A stretch of 64,000 nucleotides of DNA from Thalassia testudinum (lineage: Eukaryota; Streptophyta; Magnoliopsida; Alismatales; Hydrocharitaceae): NCBI GenBank assembly GCA_037157565.1, contig JAZHRO010000063.1, positions 92,876,001 through 92,940,000 of the forward strand, written 5' to 3'. Made by a program: the position numbers and the translations under genes. This document shows, piece after piece, positions 11,632 to 23,172 of this stretch. The notes beneath the pieces were generated by a model. The model was not told where the DNA came from. It made no database searches and saw only the letters and a list, made by a program, of their open reading frames with translations. Each line of letters opens with the position of its first letter. Position 1 is the stretch's first letter.

Positions 11632-12850
11632 CTAGGCAAAGAATAGTTTGAGGCACTGGCAATTAACCGTAAAAACATGCCCAGATTTCGGGTCTCTAAT
11701 TTGGACCACCTCGTTAGGATACGGGTGGATCATCAGGAATGGCCCAGTCCACTTGGACTTTAGCTTTTTCGCAAAGAATTTGATTCGGGAATCAAACAAC
11801 CAAACTTGCTGGTTAGGTGCGAACTCCTTCCTTCGGATGTGGCAATCATGGAAAGCTTGTCTTGTTCGTGTATATTTTTGCATTCTCATATGCTTCCCGC
11901 CTAATCTCCTCTAACTCACTGAGCTGGAGCTTTTTTTCATAACCTCTGGCCTCAAGGTTAAAATTACACTTCTGCATCGCCCAAAAAGCATGGTGCTCTA
12001 GCTCCACAGGAAGGTGATAGGCCTTTCCATACATCATGCGGTATGACGACATTCCGAGTAGGGCCTTGTACATGGTCCAATATACCCATAGTGCATTGAT
12101 CAACCAATCGGACCAATCCTTCCTATTAGGTCTAACCATCTTTTGAAGGATATGCTTGATTTGACGGTTTGATACTTTAGCCTACCCATTGATCTGTGGG
12201 TGATACGAGGTAGCAATGCGGTGCTGCACCCCATATTTCTTCAATAATGACCTGAAATGATCATGGATGAAGTGGCTTCCCCCATCGCTTATCAGGGAGC
12301 GGGGAACTCCGAATCTCGCAAAAATAAATTCCCGAACGAAGGATATAATAGCCTTATGATCAGCTCATCTTGCTGGGATAGCTTCTACCCACTTTGAGAC
12401 ATAGTCTACTGCGAGGAGTATGTATTCAAGGCCATGCGAGTTCGGGAAGGAGCCCATAAAGTCGATGCCCCAAACATCGAATACTTCTACGATCAGAATG
12501 GATTGGAGAGGCGTCATATCTCTCCGGGTCATAGAACCGACTGTTTGGCATCGCTTACAACACTTGGCAAACTTATGTGTTTCTCTGAAAATGGTCGGCC
12601 AGAAAAATCTCCACTGCAAAATCTTTGTAGCGATTTTTCGGCCTGAGAAATGACCCCCACAAGCATCACTGTGGCAGAAGGATAACACACTAGAGATTTT
12701 CGAATCAGGGACACATCTACGGATGATCTGATCAGTCCCAATGAGAAAAAGGAATGGGTCGTCCCAAAAATAGAATTTAGCTTCTGATACAAATTTGAGC
12801 TTTTGATCCTTGAATAATCCCGTTGGTAGCTTGCCTGCGACAAGATAGTT
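11632..12850 (-). pseudogene. Gypsy-1 integrase (defective)
   Basis: Integrase inserts the DNA copy into the chromosome. In order from the N-terminus: the H2C2 zinc finger ([14 protein letters not shown] and CCKRCQ, near 12590-12690), the DDE core with GIDFMGSFP and LISDGGSHF, then [26 protein letters not shown] and the C-terminal SKWTGPF and FTVNCQCLK segments. The first two catalytic aspartates are present. At 12176-12178 the third catalytic residue is AAA (Lys) where Glu is expected (AEVSNR-type motif reads AKVSNR), and a TAG stands two codons before it. Further frameshifts occur near 11850 and 12140, so the protein is dead. Confidence 0.85.
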
Positions 12851-13042
12851 TGCTATATTAGCATACTAAGGAAACTCAATAGAGTTGATAGATAGCAGAG
12901 ACTCATTCGGAAATTGGTCTGATATCGACGGGGAGTACGGAATGTAGTCTGGGTCTAGCCGAGACAAGTGGTCCGCCACAACATTATGTGCTCTGGCTTT
13001 GTCGTGGATTTCGACATCAAACTCCTGCAAAAGAAGGATCCA

Positions 13043-14180
13043 TCAGATAAAGTGGGGTTTGGCATCCTTCTTTGCCAACAAATGCCGGAGAGCGGAATGG
13101 TTAGTGTAGATGATAACTTTGGACCCGAGTAAGTATGACCTAAATTTCTCCAACCCGAATACTATGGCTAGCAATTCTTTCTCAGTGACTGTATAATTAC
13201 ACTGAGCCTCATTTAGCGTTTTGCTAGCATAGTATATTACAAATGGATGGCGCTCCCAACATTGGCCAAGAACAGCTCCGGCAATGAAGTCAGAGGCGTC
13301 ACACATCATCTTGAAGTCGAGCGACCAGTTGGGGGGTTGGAGAATAGGTGCACTGGAGACAGCGCTTCGCAAGGTCTCATAAGCACTGAGACACGAGGAG
13401 TCAAACTCAAAGGGCATGTTGGTTACAAGAAGATTCGTTAATGGACGAGCAATTTTCAAGAAATCTCGAATGAATCTTCGATAAAATCCGACATGCCCTA
13501 AGAATGATCTGATTTGCCTAACCAAGCTAGGCGGAGGTAATCGTGAAATGATTTCAAACTTAGCTCGGTCGACCTCGAGTCCATTAGAGGAGATCCTGTG
13601 ACCTAGTACGATGCCATCCCTCACCATAAAATGGCTTTTCTCCTATGAAAGTACTTGGTTAACCTCTATACATCTCCTTAGAATCTTTGTGAGGTTATCG
13701 AGACAAGATGAGAAATCATCTCCAAACATGGAGAAGTCCATGAACACTTCTATGCAGTCCCCGATCATGTCTGAAAAGATGGCCATCATGTATCGCTGAA
13801 AAGTAGCTGGTGCGTTGAAGAGGCCGAAAGGCATCCGCTTAAAAGCAAATGTTCCAAACAGTTATCTTGTCTTGGTCTTCCAGGTTGATTGCAACTTGAT
13901 TGTACCCGGAGTATCCATCCAGAAAGTAGAAGAAACTACACCTGGCTAGCCATTTTAGAATCGGATCAATAAAGGACAAAGGAAAATGATCCTTTTTGGT
14001 AGCTGAGTTTAGCTTCCTGTAGTCAATGCAGACCTGCCAAGAAGTCTTGGTGTAGGTCGGGATGGATTTGCCCAATTCATTTCTAATTACGGTGAGTCCC
14101 ACCTTTTTGGGCACTATCTGAATGGGACTCACTCACTGGCTGTCAAAAATTGGATAGATAATGTCCGCGTCCAACCATTT
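13043..14180 (-). pseudogene. Gypsy-1 reverse transcriptase and RNase H (defective)
   Basis: The RT part reads SPIQIVPKKVG, CIDYRKLNSATKKDHFPL, FLDGYSGYNQVAI and, after a frameshift near 13835, MPFGLFNAPATFQRYM. The RNase H part reads CDASDFIAGAVLGQ, YYASKTLNEAQCNYTVTEKE and YTNHSALRHLLAKKDAKP. These are the standard motifs of Athila-type pol. The catalytic YXDD box reads FMDFS (about 13731-13746), where Gypsy-2 has FMDDFS. One codon has been lost in frame, removing one of the two metal-binding aspartates. The rest of the region is open over long stretches, which suggests comparatively recent decay here. Confidence 0.88.
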
Positions 14181-14800
14181 AATGGAAGTCAGGATCAGGG
14201 GTGTTAGGAGCAGATGAACACCCATGACAGCCAGATCCATGGGACGAAATGTGTATATCATTAGTCTCAGTCTCATGTGGATCACGATCAAAGACCCTTG
14301 ATAGTGAGGATGAATGTGCCATTGGGTCACTGTAGAGGTGCCCAATGTTCCTACAGAAAGCTGAATCTTCATCTTCACTATCCTCCTTGATCAAGTCACA
14401 ATCAAAGTTCTTTGATGCTATAAAAATGTCTAGCCTAAGCTTTTCATTTCCCAGGGTAATCTCCATGAACCCTGATGCACAGTTGATGTTTGCACAAGTG
14501 GTTGCCAAAAATAGGCGACCTAAAATAATCGGTGCATCACGAAGATTAGGAGGAACCTCTATGTCAAGAACAAAAAAGGCCGCTGGAAAGAAAAATCCTT
14601 GGACTTTTACGATCACATTTTCAACCACCCCCTCGGTGATTTTACAGATCGGTCAGCCAACTGTATGGTAACTGAGGTGGGCTTTAACTCCCCAAATCAA
14701 AATTGATCAAATACTGTGGTGGGAGTTAGGTTGATGGACGACCCCAAATCAAGGGCCCTATCAGAAGGGAAATCCTGCAAAAAGCAGGAAATCAGTGGTG
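14179..14800 (-). pseudogene. Gypsy-1 aspartic protease
   Basis: A retropepsin-like active site LDLGSSINL lies at about 14715-14757. It is followed by TIQLADRSVKSP, a frameshift near 14625, then VVENVIVKVQGFFFP, FFVLDIEV and APIILGRLFLATTCANINC. The DxG triad, the LADRS segment and the ILGRxFLAT motif are the usual order in plant Ty3/gypsy proteases. The protein processes the Gag-Pol polyprotein. After it an acidic stretch (DLIKEDSEDEDSA) leads into RT. Confidence 0.8.
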
Positions 14801-14879
14801 TGCCCGGGTCCTTTTTGGGTGGTAAGTCAGCTAAAATGACTACGCTGGCTTCCTCTGATAATACCGCTTGTCGTCCGAT

Positions 14880-16403
14880 CCTATGCTGTCGCTTCGGGGT
14901 ACAATAGTCCTTAAAGAACCTAGCAACAGCTGGGATGTGATCTATTGCTTCGAGGAGAGGGACCTAAATGTGAACTTCCTTGAACATAGATTTCGGGTCT
15001 CGAAATTCCGCGTGTCCTTTTTTCGTGCTGAATCTCGTGTTTGGGCCATGGGAAAAGGGATGGGAATTTCAAGGTTTAGGGGCTTCTTTCCCTTATCTAA
15101 TGAAGATGGCTTGTGAAAGGAAGAGGGTTGTGAGCCATCTCGTGGTATAGCGCAGGAAAAATCGTTACTCGCTTGCCTATGTAGCGGGTCCTGTGTAGTC
15201 TTTCTGCTCCTTAAGGTGATAGCTTTTGCATCGGCATGCTGTCCATGAAAGGGCAGAGGAGCGGGTTGGTCTGGATACATAAGGTTGGCAATAGAGGTGG
15301 CTGATCGAGCCCATAACCCAGAGGTGCGGGAGGTGCTTGCATAACAGCATGTGCCTGTCCCTATGGTGCTTGGAATTTAGGCGGGGTGCCCTGATTCTGC
15401 ACATATCTCGGGCTTGGGATAGGTTGGGAGGGCAAAGCTCCCTATGATCTATGCTCTTGCATCATCTAGTCTTGGATGTTCTGTATGCTCTGTATTTGGT
15501 CAGCCATTGCCTTCATTATTTGGAGGTTGTCATGAGTAGATTTTCGAATTGATGCCTGCAATTCCTCCTTCAGTGACTCCAAAGGGTCGGCCCGCTTTGG
15601 AGGATAGTTGGCAATTTGGTGCAGCGGCTGATAGATAGAGCGTGTTTGTTGCTACTAAGATGGGAATGGCTGCTACCTAGGATACGTGTTCTGCGCTATT
15701 CTCGTCCTTCGCGAAAAAATTCCCACCGCTAGATGCATCAGCTAGGTACCGATGTGTGTCATTCAGCCCATGGTAAAATATTTGCTCGAGGTGCCATTTG
15801 GGTACACCATGGTATGAGCACTTCCTGAGAAGATCATGGAATCTGTCCCAGGCGTCATGTAGCTTCTCTCTAGGGCCTTGAGCAAAGGTTGTGATTGCGC
15901 ATCTCATGACATTTGTTCGACCGATTGGGAAGAAGTTTTGGAGGAATTCCTGATGTAATTCCTCCCAGGTTCCAACTGGCCTCCCGATGGTCTTGAATCA
16001 ATAAGCAGCCTTATCCTTGAGAGAAAGGAAAAAGCTTCATGAGAACAATTCCAATATCTATATTCCTGGGTCGAACTGACTTTGCAATCCGACTCAGGTT
16101 TTCGAGGTGCTGGAAGGGATCCTCATTTGAGTTTCCATGGAAATGAGTCTGAATTAGACTTATGATATTTGGCTTTAACTTGAATGCGTCTCTACCTACG
16201 GGAATCCGAACCTGAGGTGCTATGATTGTTGCTGCTGGATCCTAGAAGTCTTGCAGTTATTTTCCGCATGGTGGATGCTGCATCCTGTCAAGTGTCATGA
16301 GAATTTGGTCGATGCTCTGCTCATATTTCTATTTTGTTTCCTCAACTCTGGCTTTCAGACGAGCCATTGGGTCCTGATGAATTCAAGGATCGGAATTAGC
16401 CAT
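14880..16403 (-). pseudogene. Gypsy-1 gag (decayed)
   Basis: Gag forms the virus-like particle. The likely start is the ATG at 16403 (MANSDP), with a stop seven codons in. The diagnostic piece is 15677-15907, reading ITTFAQGPREKLHDAWDRFH, DLLRKCSYHGVPKW and IFYHGLNDTHRYLADASSGG, the Retrotrans_gag core. No CCHC zinc knuckle was seen, as is common in Athila-type Gag. Numerous stops break the frame. Confidence 0.8.
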
Positions 16404-17633
16404 CTCAGCTAATCGGGTGGAAGAAGGTTGAGAAGAGAGGTCGAGCGAAAATCGCCTTTGCCGCCTTGGGTTTGGCTACCAAGGTCTTGCAAATTCAAAT
16501 CTTAATGACTTTCTTCCTTGCATACACCAACTCAAAGGGTTGGTGCAGTAAAGTAGAGCAAGGCTAAGGCCTTGTTAATCAGAGTGGTCCTATAGATTAG
16601 ATGACCTGATTTTTCATTTAAGTTTGTGTTATTCAAAATTCGACGAGAGAGTAATTGTAAGGAATTCCCGCCTTTCAGGCTAACCCAGCTAGTCTTATTA
16701 CGAGGGGACTACGAGGAAGGTTCTTCCTTCAGATTTTGCCTCTAGTTTCGTTACCCCGCAGCCGCGGTCATTTGACACTACCCCGCAGGCTTAGTCACCA
16801 AGTTTTGCAAGAGAGGTTGGAACTACCTACTAGTTTCAAGCCAAATGTAGGTTATTTGATGTATTTCCATGAATTCTTAACCTGTTTCTTCAATGTAGTA
16901 GATGGTGGGCGGTCCTTTGGGCTCATCGGAGTTTAAGTCAATGTGATCCTAGTGGCTTATGCACTTCAAAGTTCTTTCTCAAATTGAAGACCACATTTCA
17001 AAAGTATATTCTAAGGTAAGATGGAATCCAAACAATTTGAAACTTGGCAAGAAGATTCCTTTTGCAATAAGATTTTCAGAGAGTATTTTTCCAAAACTGT
17101 TTTTATTTCCAACAATTAGTTATGAATTTTTAGTTAACCAGGGGTCAAAATTGGGATTTAGACCCCATGTTGGTTTTTCTATTAGAAACTATATCAAATA
17201 TGCTCCAACAATTTTGTAAAAATATGATATTGAAAGATAATTTGATTATCTCCCACCCCATAAATTTTGAGTGAATCTGATTTGTATGTTAGTCAGAATT
17301 GATTTCTAAAGTTTGTAAAAGTTCTGTTTTCAATCAATCTGACCAGTATATACTCCACAAAATTTTAAAAATTTCATAGAAGAAATTTCTTTTCAGAAAA
17401 GATGGCGTTAGAAAGATAATTTGAAGATCTAGTTCTAGTCCAAATTTCAGGATATTTGGAGTATCAGAAACACGGCTATTGAATTTTAAAGATGACACTT
17501 TCTGGCCGAATTTCTAATAGGAATGTGTGCACCTGAATTTCGCAGCACCTGCTTTTCCTCGTTCACCACTTCGTGCCGTTGTTCCTGCACACAAAAATAC
17601 TGTATTAGAGATAAAATCAAAAGTTGTCTTGCT
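16404..17633 (-). other. Gypsy-1 5' leader
   Basis: About 1.2 kb between PBS and gag with no coding pattern. The segment near 16735-16800, with ccccgcagccgcggtcattt, has a counterpart in the Gypsy-2 leader (ccccccagccgtggtcgttt near 59783), so it may be a conserved leader element. Confidence 0.6.
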
Positions 17634-17651
17634 TCCCCGACAACGATGCCA
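17634..17651 (-). promoter_or_regulatory. Gypsy-1 primer-binding site (tRNA-Asp-like)
   Basis: The minus strand reads TGGCATCGTTGTCGGGGA, three bases inside the 5' LTR. Athila-type PBSs match the tRNA-Asp 3' end (TGGCGCCGTTGCCGGGGA); this copy differs at three positions. Confidence 0.75.
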
Positions 17652-17654
17652 ATT

Positions 17655-19252
17655 TGTTCGCGGCATAGATCGCGTAGAAAATTAACACGTTGTAGTATGG
17701 TGCGAAATACGTCTCGGGAAAATAAATTAATGGAACTTGGTGAGTTCCAGTTGATCACAGGGAGATAGAAAGCACTATTGATTTTATACGCTTGTTCTCA
17801 AGATGATTATTAAAGAATAGAAATAATCAATAACATTCACATTATAAAGAGATTGAATTTGATATATATGTAAACTACTACTAATATAACAAAACGAGGG
17901 CACCACGGATAGTTCGTGGTGGCCTTCCGGAGAGGTTGAGAAGAGCAGCAACAATCCATCGGGGTGGCTCAACGGATGCTTCTGACGAAGATGCAGAGAA
18001 GACAGGAAGAAGAAGAAAGAAAGGTTGAAGGAGGAAGAAGAGAATTATGAGAAGTGCTCTCAAAGGGCCCTTTGGCCTCTTTTTATAGCTTTGGTGGGGG
18101 CAAAGAAGGCATTTAGCCCCTTAAATCCATGCAAATGCCTTGGATTAATTAGATCTGTTGATCGAGAGATCAATCGCCCTGATTAAGCCTTCCAAATCCT
18201 TCTTTTATTTCCGATTGAATTTGGTGTTGCCACGTGGTAGCTTGAGAGCCCTCGGATGAAGATCGCACGGCTCCCGCTTGCCTGCGCCTGCCCTTCGCTT
18301 TCTCTCCTTCGCTGCTCGCCTCTTCTGAGCACCCGAATGTCACGATCGGACGACTTAAACGCACGCTCGATCACGCCTTGAAAATCCTAAAGTGCGCTCT
18401 CGCGCGTTGCCGTACGCGTCATCGCGTGCATCTGCATCCAACGCTTCCACTCTTGCCACGCGTTCGCTGCCGAGCCACTTGATGGAGATCCGATAGTTGA
18501 ATTCCTTTTGCGCTCGTCGCTTCTCCTAATTCCACACTGGTTGCGCTTCGATCCCACACCACTCTTCTTGTGGAGAGAGCGCTAACCAATGCGCTACTCC
18601 CATGAGTTGGTTGCGTTTGTGTTTTGTTGGGGCATGCTCTCGGCCGTTGGATGGGAATCCAACGGTCAAGATCTTGTCTCATCTGATGATGCAGCTGAGG
18701 GTGGGCACGTGGTTGCGATCACGGCCATTGGATGACGATCCAATGGCCTGTGGTTCTCCTTCCAAATTGAGGTGCGGTAAGGGGAGGCTGCGATGGCACC
18801 ACGTGGTGTCATCATGGCCATCCATCTTCTTCTTGTATCTGATGACGTAGGCCTCCGATTAAGTTGATTTCTACATCGTTGGACTGCGAACGTCGATCTG
18901 GATCCATCCGTGTGGTTGGATTTTTCATCTAAGGTCTGAATATTCTTTAATTTCCCCTTGGCTCTTGCTTCTTCTGTAGACTCCCTGGGGTGCTACAGGA
19001 GTTTGATTGATGTGCTCTTGGATGCATTGGACTCCCGTCGTTATTCCGAATAGATCCATAAGGTTTGATTGCTCATCCACAGCCCTGGATTACCTACAAT
19101 TAATAATACCTCTCAAATAGCACATTATCATGTATAAAACATATAACTCATGCAAGATGCAAAGTATGATGTGTATGCATGCAAAATGCCCATGTGAAGC
19201 TAGGTTCTACCTTAATTCAGGTGAATTAGGGTTTATGATTGCTGTGCAATCA
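17655..19252 (-). repeat. Gypsy-1 5' LTR
   Basis: 1598 bp, TG...CA ends, abutting the PBS on one side and the CTTGG duplication on the other. Confidence 0.92.
18080..18174 (-). promoter_or_regulatory. Gypsy-1 5' LTR TATA box with upstream dyad
   Basis: CTATAAAAA on the minus strand at 18080-18088. The dyad GTTGATC-gaga-GATCAAT lies at 18157-18174 with one imperfect pair, the same spacing as in the 3' LTR. Confidence 0.55.
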
Positions 19253-20195
19253 CTTGGCACCCTTTCACATGGTGCCAAGGAAGCTTCCTAACCACCATCT
19301 ATACTATCCTATAAGAAGACCCCCCATCCTATCATTCAAACCATTCTTGGCAAGCAATAATTCTTTCTCCTATCAAACACCTATAGCCACTATACATCCC
19401 ACACCCAAGAAAGGAGAAAGAGAGAAGAAGATTAAGGGAGTAACCTACCCACTCCCTTGGTGCCTTCTTCCTCTTCTCTCTCCTTCCTTGTGCCATGCTA
19501 ACGAGCAAGCTTCCATCTAGGGAGGATAGCTAAGCAGGAGGAGAGGAGAGAAGGGTGGAGGACATCAACATTTAAGAGGAGCAACTCAAGGAGCTAGAAG
19601 GAATTCTTCTTCAAGTCTGGGAGCCACCATTCTTGGAGCGAAGGCTGCCTTAGCTACTCAAGAGAACTTTCTGTCTTTTATTTTGTTGCATTTCAATTCT
19701 TGTTAAGCATTCATCTACCTAGGGATTAACTAAGTGAAACCACTGCTTATTTGAGCTCCTTAAGTACTTTGTAAACATTTCTTCTTAATAGCAAAGTGTC
19801 TTTCTTCATTCTTGAATTTTTAATTTCAAGTAGTAACTTTATTTATTTTAGTGCATCACATCTCTCTTCTAATTACCCTAGGCACACTTGCCTAGGGTGA
19901 GCTTAGAAGAGAAGACTTTTCTTCTCACTTAGGTTCTAGTTAGGAAAATTTCTTTAGCATAATTCTATCTTTGCATTTGTATCCTACATATTTCCAAACA
20001 TAAAAATCTATAAAAATCAAAATACAAAAAGAGAAGTGTTGATTTGAGAGACGAGGATCATTTATTTGACTAACAAATTGGCTTCCTTGGACGACCTTAG
20101 ATACCACCACTATCTAGGAATATAAATTTAAAAGCTGATCGATTTTGCACGTTGCAACGACATTAAAACCCCCATTTATAAAATCATACAAATCT
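19253..20195 (+). repeat. Older LTR, right part
   Basis: Continuation of the LTR broken by Gypsy-1. It includes hairpin-repeat unit 4, a pyrimidine-rich transcribed-like zone (19.3-19.6 kb), a small inverted repeat cctaggcacacttgcctagg at about 19882, and an end near aatctcgcatca. No target duplication was found. Confidence 0.45.
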
Positions 20196-21038
20196 CGCAT
20201 CAATCTACAATATACTTGGAGCAATTATCTTACCTATGAGAGTAGCTTTCTTCAGATCCAGAAGGGGGTGGTGTTATATGGGATCTGACCTTCAAAAGGT
20301 AAGCTCCTGATATTTTGATGGGATGGTGGTAGAGATGAGATGATTCGAACATCTGGTCTGCGTGTTCTTCTAAAGTGCTCGACATGGAAGATGTCTATAA
20401 ATTCTTCAAGTACAAAGTTGGTATTCATTATTGTTGATTGGAAATCATGTTTTTCATGTTCCCTAATTATTACAGTAATTTATTGGATGGGTTGATATAT
20501 CTTTTTTCCTAACTATAAACTACAAATAGTGACATACTCTTATTTGGTGATTTTAAGCATACCCTTGTCTAGCATGAAGAAGCATCCAGCCCTTTGGAAA
20601 CTTGTGTAGAGCCTGGCATAAAGACCAATTAACTCTTCATGGAATGGGGTTGTATGGTAAATTGGATGCCCTGAGAGTTGAAATTGCAACAATAATCAGG
20701 ATGCCTTGAAATTATAGTAAAGTTTAGCTATTTGAGTGATTGCAAGATATGTCTGGGGTAGTATTTTGGGATGCTTTGGCATGATAGTAAAACTTTAGTT
20801 ATCTCAGGGATTGCAGGACCAGGCTTTGAGAGATCTCTTTTATTGAATTAAGTGTGATAGGCATGATAGAAGAATGTGATGGATATGGGAATGACTGATG
20901 GGCCATTGGTTATGTAAAAATTAGTGCATTCAGGTGATACCTCAAGGAGATGCTATTTTGCAAGTATTGTGTAGATTTTGTTAAATCTACTATTTCACAT
21001 TGTGATCTGAATTCATCATTCTAATTCCAAACTTGTAG
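20196..21038. other. Intergenic or intron-like DNA
   Basis: An exon-like piece sits at 20249-20294 between an acceptor-like ttcttcag and gtaagc (DPEGGGVIWDLTFK). It could not be assigned to a family. Otherwise featureless. Confidence 0.3.
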
Positions 21039-21227
21039 ATGTTTACTGCCACTCATGGACAAGGAGCTTATTTGAATGGGAAGCCAATCAAAGGTATACC
21101 CATCTCTACTAAAGTATGCATGCAAGTGAGTACTAACTTTTTGTATGTTTGTGCATAATTTGTAACCTCCAAACTTTCTGCAGCATCATCACAAGCAAAG
21201 TTGGTGATGTCGCTTATTGTAGTAGAG
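21039..21227 (+). pseudogene. Inositol monophosphatase-like (VTC4/IMP) two-exon fragment
   Basis: Exon 1 (21039-21093) follows ttgtag and reads MFTATHGQGAYLNGKPIK, ending G|gtatac. Exon 2 (21184-21227) follows ctgcag, restores the phase, and reads SSQAKLVMSLIVVE before another GT site. Plant L-galactose-1-phosphate/myo-inositol-1-phosphate phosphatases contain ELFTAVHGKGAFLNG.PIK followed by S.Q.ELV.ALLVTE at this position, with introns. Both exons are open and in phase, but the substrate-binding and metal-binding exons (DPLDGT, WDVAAG) were not found on either side. It is therefore probably a captured or residual gene fragment rather than a working gene. Confidence 0.68.
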
Positions 21228-22532
21228 GTATACCTTGAGATGGTATTTGTGCTTATATATTCTTTTGATGGGCATTTTTGTGGTCATGCGTGTTACTTCC
21301 TATTAGATTGCTTCACAAGGCATAGTGGCAATTCTGAACTCCAATCATATAGGTACCTCTATGTAAACCAGTAGCATATCTATATCATCTAGGTATGTGT
21401 TGGCATTCTTTATTAGTTATACTTCAATATTAGTTAATGTCTAGTCATGTTACCTCTTGTTTATTTTCGTAGTCTACATTCATTTGTAATTAGATTACAC
21501 AAATCAAACTTTTATTTTTAATTTGAGTTTATGTTTACCCAATAGCACGAGAAACCATGATTTATCACCAGTTTTAATTGAAGCTTTGGTTTTTGTTGTA
21601 TGGCTTTACTTGTTTTACCAACCAGTTTATAACTTGTAAAATTATGGTTACTTCTTTACACATGAAGGTCATCGTATAAGTCACAGAAAATATATATGTT
21701 CTCAACTTGGTGGATATATTTTCTGCTTTGATGTTATTGAGGAATGGACAAACAGTTACGATATTCACAGTTGGAACCGGGGGCATGTTCGACTAAAGAA
21801 TAGTTGGGGCTTCTAACTTATCAAGGCTTGCTCAATGGCATTGTATTATAGTTCACAATGAAGCACTAGGGACCTATGAGTTGTGAAGAGCTCATCTGTG
21901 TTTGTTGAAGTAGATATCGAAACATGAGTTTATAATGATAGCATCAATGGGCAGATTAAAAATTTATCTGAGATATGTGTTCGATGAGATGGCATTGTGA
22001 GGTAATTTCTACACAATGGTTAAAGCTTGATCTGTGAGGTATATTTTCTTCCTCACTGAGGATGTCATTGTGATAAGCATGTTATTTTTATTATTGTTAA
22101 ACTTTATAGTTTCTTCATCCCTTGGCTTTGTAGAAGGAACCATAATGACTGCCTGCATCCTAAAAGGGTATAGTCAAACCTATAATTTGCAGATTCCATC
22201 CAAGTCATGTAGTGTATTATAACCTTAAATGGTAGAATTTATATGAGTGCCTTGGAAAGTGATAATGTTTGCATTGGTCACATGAATACTTGAACTCCTT
22301 ATCTACAATCTAATGGATATCTAAACATTGCCATCTATCATATATGGATTATTATTGTCATTTACTTTAAACTTATCGAAAGCATAGTCACTTTAAGGTA
22401 TATAAAAGTTTAGTCTTGATGTAGCCATTTTTTGCATCATTATTATTTCAGAATTATTAGGTATGACTTCAGAATTATTTATCTTCTGACCACTCTTATT
22501 TTGTGTTATTTTAGGTTCATGAAATATGAATA
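21228..22532. other. Intergenic DNA
   Basis: AT-rich. No further exons of the phosphatase and no repeats were recognised. Confidence 0.35.
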
Positions 22533-22588
22533 GCATCAATGGTTTAGTGGTAGAATGGTACCCTTTCACGAGATTCCCGGTTGGTGCA
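22533..22588 (+). pseudogene. Truncated tRNA-Gly-like sequence (or tRNA-derived SINE head)
   Basis: The first half, GCATCAATGGTTTAGTGGTA and then GAATGGTACCCT, matches plant tRNA-Gly(GCC) acceptor, D arm and anticodon 5' side. The end, ATTCCCGGTTGGTGCA, matches the T arm and acceptor 3' side. About 15 nt of the anticodon 3' side, variable loop and T-arm 5' side are missing, so no cloverleaf can form. A seven-base T run follows closely, resembling a Pol III terminator. It is either a deleted tRNA gene or a SINE-type derivative. Confidence 0.7.
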
Positions 22589-22751
22589 TCCTTTTTTTAT
22601 TTCAAGTTGGAGCATCTATGTCTTAATATTTATGCTTCTTGAATTTCTTTACTTTAAATACATAGAAATTGGAGGTTATTTAAAGACAATAGAATTATAA
22701 ATAATCATATTACATTTGTACATTAGCGTATTAAGAAACTATGGCAACAAT

Positions 22752-23172
22752 CACTAACAGAAAAAAATGATGTTGTATGGACTTATCAAAACTTCATTTC
22801 TCTTAGTGACAGTATTAACATTTCTTACTGCTATCAACTACTACTATAAAGATGGAATTCTTACCTATAGCGACGATAGTGCTGATGTTTTATACCATTA
22901 GAGTTAATAGTCTTGATCTACACTGACGGATAAAATCGTTACTGCTGCATAAAAGCAAAATAAAACAACCTTTTGAGAGTTGATTGCCGCTGTAAAATCA
23001 GGTGCAACACCGATGGTTTTTACTATCAATATGGCCTATAGCGACACTTCTTAACAAGACGCCTAAGTTGATCGTCAGAATGGGCCTCTGGAGCTATAGC
23101 GACGATATTTTGGACCTACACTGATGGTCAAACGATCTTTGACCATCAGTGTAGGTATAAACTATTGTAGTG
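22752..23172. mobile_element. CACTA-like non-autonomous mini-element
   Basis: 421 bp bounded by CACTAACAG at the left and TTGTAGTG at the right. The motif TATAGCGACGATA or variants recurs near both ends (22867, 23033, 23096), like the subterminal repeats of CACTA elements. A perfect 19-bp inverted repeat with a 5-base loop lies at 23114-23156 (arm ACCTACACTGATGGTCAAA). No transposase. Flanking triplets aat/act match only two of three for a 3-bp duplication. Confidence 0.6.

Larger units (their letters stand above)
8204..19252 (-). mobile_element. Gypsy-1: complete Athila-like LTR retrotransposon (defective)
   Basis: The element is 11,049 bp and flanked by a perfect 5-bp target duplication CTTGG (8199-8203 and 19253-19257). 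Direct LTRs at 8204-9841 and 17655-19252 begin TGTTC and end AATCA on the plus strand. Internal order on the minus strand is LTR, PBS, leader, gag, protease, RT, RNase H, integrase, a long noncoding spacer, PPT, LTR. The tRNA-Asp-like PBS, the pol motifs and the absence of a chromodomain fit the Athila/Tat branch of Ty3/gypsy. LTR divergence is visible by eye, and there are many stops and frameshifts, so this is an old insertion. Confidence 0.93.

Noticed and set aside
22533..22588. Functional tRNA-Gly gene
   Set aside because: Missing part of the anticodon arm and T arm, so it cannot fold.
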